From NCBI RefSeq assembly GCF_047496725.1, contig NC_132980.1, positions 1,927,001-1,991,000 on the forward strand: a stretch of DNA of 64,000 bases, written 5' to 3'. How positions within the stretch are numbered: position 1 is the stretch's first letter; every line of letters starts with the position of its first letter. The notes beneath the pieces were generated by a model. It ran no database searches. It saw only the letters and a list, made by a program, of their open reading frames with translations, and was not told the DNA's origin. Origin of the DNA: Anoplolepis gracilipes (lineage: Eukaryota; Arthropoda; Insecta; Hymenoptera; Formicidae). Below are positions 62,787-64,000 of the stretch, piece by piece. The position numbers and the translations under genes were made by a program.

Positions 62787-63510
62787 TCACTTTCTTCGAT
62801 CTGTAGATATCCCTTTATCGGAAACAACATGATATTTTACCTCTTTTCTAAAAAGAGAACATTTTTTTGGATTAATTTTTAAATTAACTGAATGAAAACG
62901 AAGAAAAACCTTTTTTAAATTTGCTATCATTTCATTAAATGATTTGCTAAAAACAATTACATTATCTAAATAAACAAAACAGATTTTAAATAGAATTTCT
63001 TGAAGAACCTTCTCTATAAGCCATTCGAAGGTAGCCAGGTCATTGCACAGACCAAAAGGCATAACTGTGAATTGCCAAAGTCCATTTCTGACAGAAAACG
63101 TTGTCTTTTGCCTATCCCCTGGGCGAAGCTTTACTTTCCAATATCCACTTTTCAAATCCAATGTGGAAAACCAAGAATTTCCTGAGAGTTGATCAAGAAT
63201 ATCTTCTATCTTTGGTAGGGGATATGAGTCTTTAATCGTGACTGCGTTTAGCTTCCTGTAATCAACACAAAATCTTATTAAACCGTCCTTTTTTACTAAA
63301 ACAGCAGAAGATATCTAAGGACTATTCTTCAATAATTCCCTGATGCTTCATATCCTGAATAATCTCAGTTACTTCTTTTCTGAGATGGATAAGAATTCTA
63401 CAAGGAAACTGTTTAATGGGGTTGGAATCACTCAAATTAATCTCATGTTTCAATATCCCACAACTCTCGCTTATATTTCCATCAAAGAAGACACTCTGAA
63501 ATTCCTGCAA
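62787..63510 (-). pseudogene. Reverse transcriptase of gypsy Pol with YLDN at the active site
   Basis: Motifs include MKHQGIIEE (63330), LDLKSGYWKVKL (about 63150), VMPFGLCNDLATFEWL (63065) and FVYLDNVIVFSKSF (62960). The catalytic YLDD is YLDN, expected to abolish activity. Stops separate the N-terminal and central parts (near 63310). Confidence 0.8.
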
Positions 63511-63677
63511 AAATTCGGCAAAAATATTTTTTTCTTCAAGATTTAAGTATTTTGAATTTTAATGAAAAAGCTTAATCTTCTAAAAAATGAGGTACCTCAA
63601 TCGAAGAAACCATTCGCGAGCAAGAAAAGGCTTTATGATCTTGACAATCAAAAGCTAAGTCAAAGATTCTTTCTAAA

Positions 63678-63884
63678 TTAATAACTTAACATAATTCTTT
63701 TAAGAAAATCAACACCTAAGATACAATCGTCCGAAATCTCAGCTACTAATATTGGAACATCTTTTTCGAAATATTTTCCTAAATTTATAACAACATCAAC
63801 CTTAAATAAAATAGGTACTTCCTCATCAGTTGGGCATCTGAGGCAATAGTTCCCATTAAAAATCTTACACTTAGACTCCCTCAT
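63678..63884 (-). pseudogene. C-terminal part of gypsy aspartic protease
   Basis: The frame ends ISDDCILGVDFLKR, the conserved ILG strand of retropepsins, upstream of RT as expected. The catalytic D-[ST]-G part is not in frame in this piece. Confidence 0.55.
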
Positions 63885-64000
63885 CTATTTTCTTGAATAA
63901 CTTTTACGGCCATAGCCCTCTCTACGGCTGATTTCATGGAAGAGATATTTTCTAACTGTAGGATTCGCTTTAAAATTCCATCCGATAGCGCGGTAATAAA

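Larger units (their letters stand above)
60950..64000 (-). mobile_element. Decayed Ty3/gypsy retrotransposon, continues past window
   Basis: The minus-strand order is protease (63884-63678), RT (63510-62787), RNase H (62598-62290, continued at 61263-61054). Composition is AT-rich, unlike the gypsy element at the left edge, so it is a different family. Multiple stops and shifts are present. Confidence 0.82.

Noticed and set aside
1..64000. tRNA or rRNA genes
   Set aside because: No cloverleaf-like or rRNA-like stretch was recognised on either strand by eye; a tRNAscan/Rfam run would be decisive.

Overview
The window looks like repeat-dense DNA from an insect nuclear genome, probably hymenopteran and ant-like. 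The evidence is AT-rich background, spliceosomal introns (GT..AG), mariner, pogo, Penelope and Ty3/gypsy elements, and no bacterial operon or ribosome-binding logic. The species is inference. I found no ordinary single-copy host gene; almost everything recognisable belongs to mobile elements.

Layout: 1-3.97 kb is a GC-rich, decayed Ty3/gypsy retrotransposon (minus strand). 4.4-26.6 kb holds an old zinc-finger/transposase-like element. It is split first by a complete 17,091-bp Polinton/Maverick (element 1, 4852-21942, 6-bp target duplication ATAATA) and then by a Penelope-like retroelement with long inverted arms (22.2-24.6 kb). 26.6-30.0 kb is AT-rich spacer with a decayed OB-fold fragment, a deletion-derivative mariner and possible LTR sequence. 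30.0-46.15 kb is a second Polinton-related element (element 2, 16.1 kb) organised as a giant palindrome. 46.4-53.2 kb is a multi-exon OB-fold (RPA-like) pseudogene carrying two foldback MITEs and a mariner with an intact transposase frame. 53.9-56.9 kb is a purine-rich tract resembling the ORF1 region of a non-LTR retrotransposon. 57.1-59.4 kb is a pogo/Tigger-type remnant. 59.6-60.9 kb holds foldback repeats. 60.95-64.0 kb is a second decayed gypsy element.

Element 1 encodes a virus-like set: double-jelly-roll major capsid, single-jelly-roll penton-like protein, adenain-type protease, a phospholipase-A2/basic-core protein, A32-type packaging ATPase, retrovirus-type integrase with chromodomain, and protein-primed DNA polymerase B. 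It also has a fibre-like module of three tiny overlapping ORFs. Its capsid genes are open, but the polymerase has lost a splice donor and carries a frame break, so autonomous replication looks dead. Cys-rich acidic paralogues read inward from both terminal repeats.

Element 2 has no capsid genes. Instead it carries the integrase-polymerase block twice, as ~5.4-kb inverted arms flanking a 1.3-kb core with the fibre-like module. The left arm reads as intact; the right arm has one nonsense and one frameshift break. This resembles snap-back defective genomes of protein-primed replicators, and it is the most interesting object here. The fibre-like AUGA-overlapping ORF chain, a 10/11-bp AGGTCA array and the G-rich termini are further unusual features.
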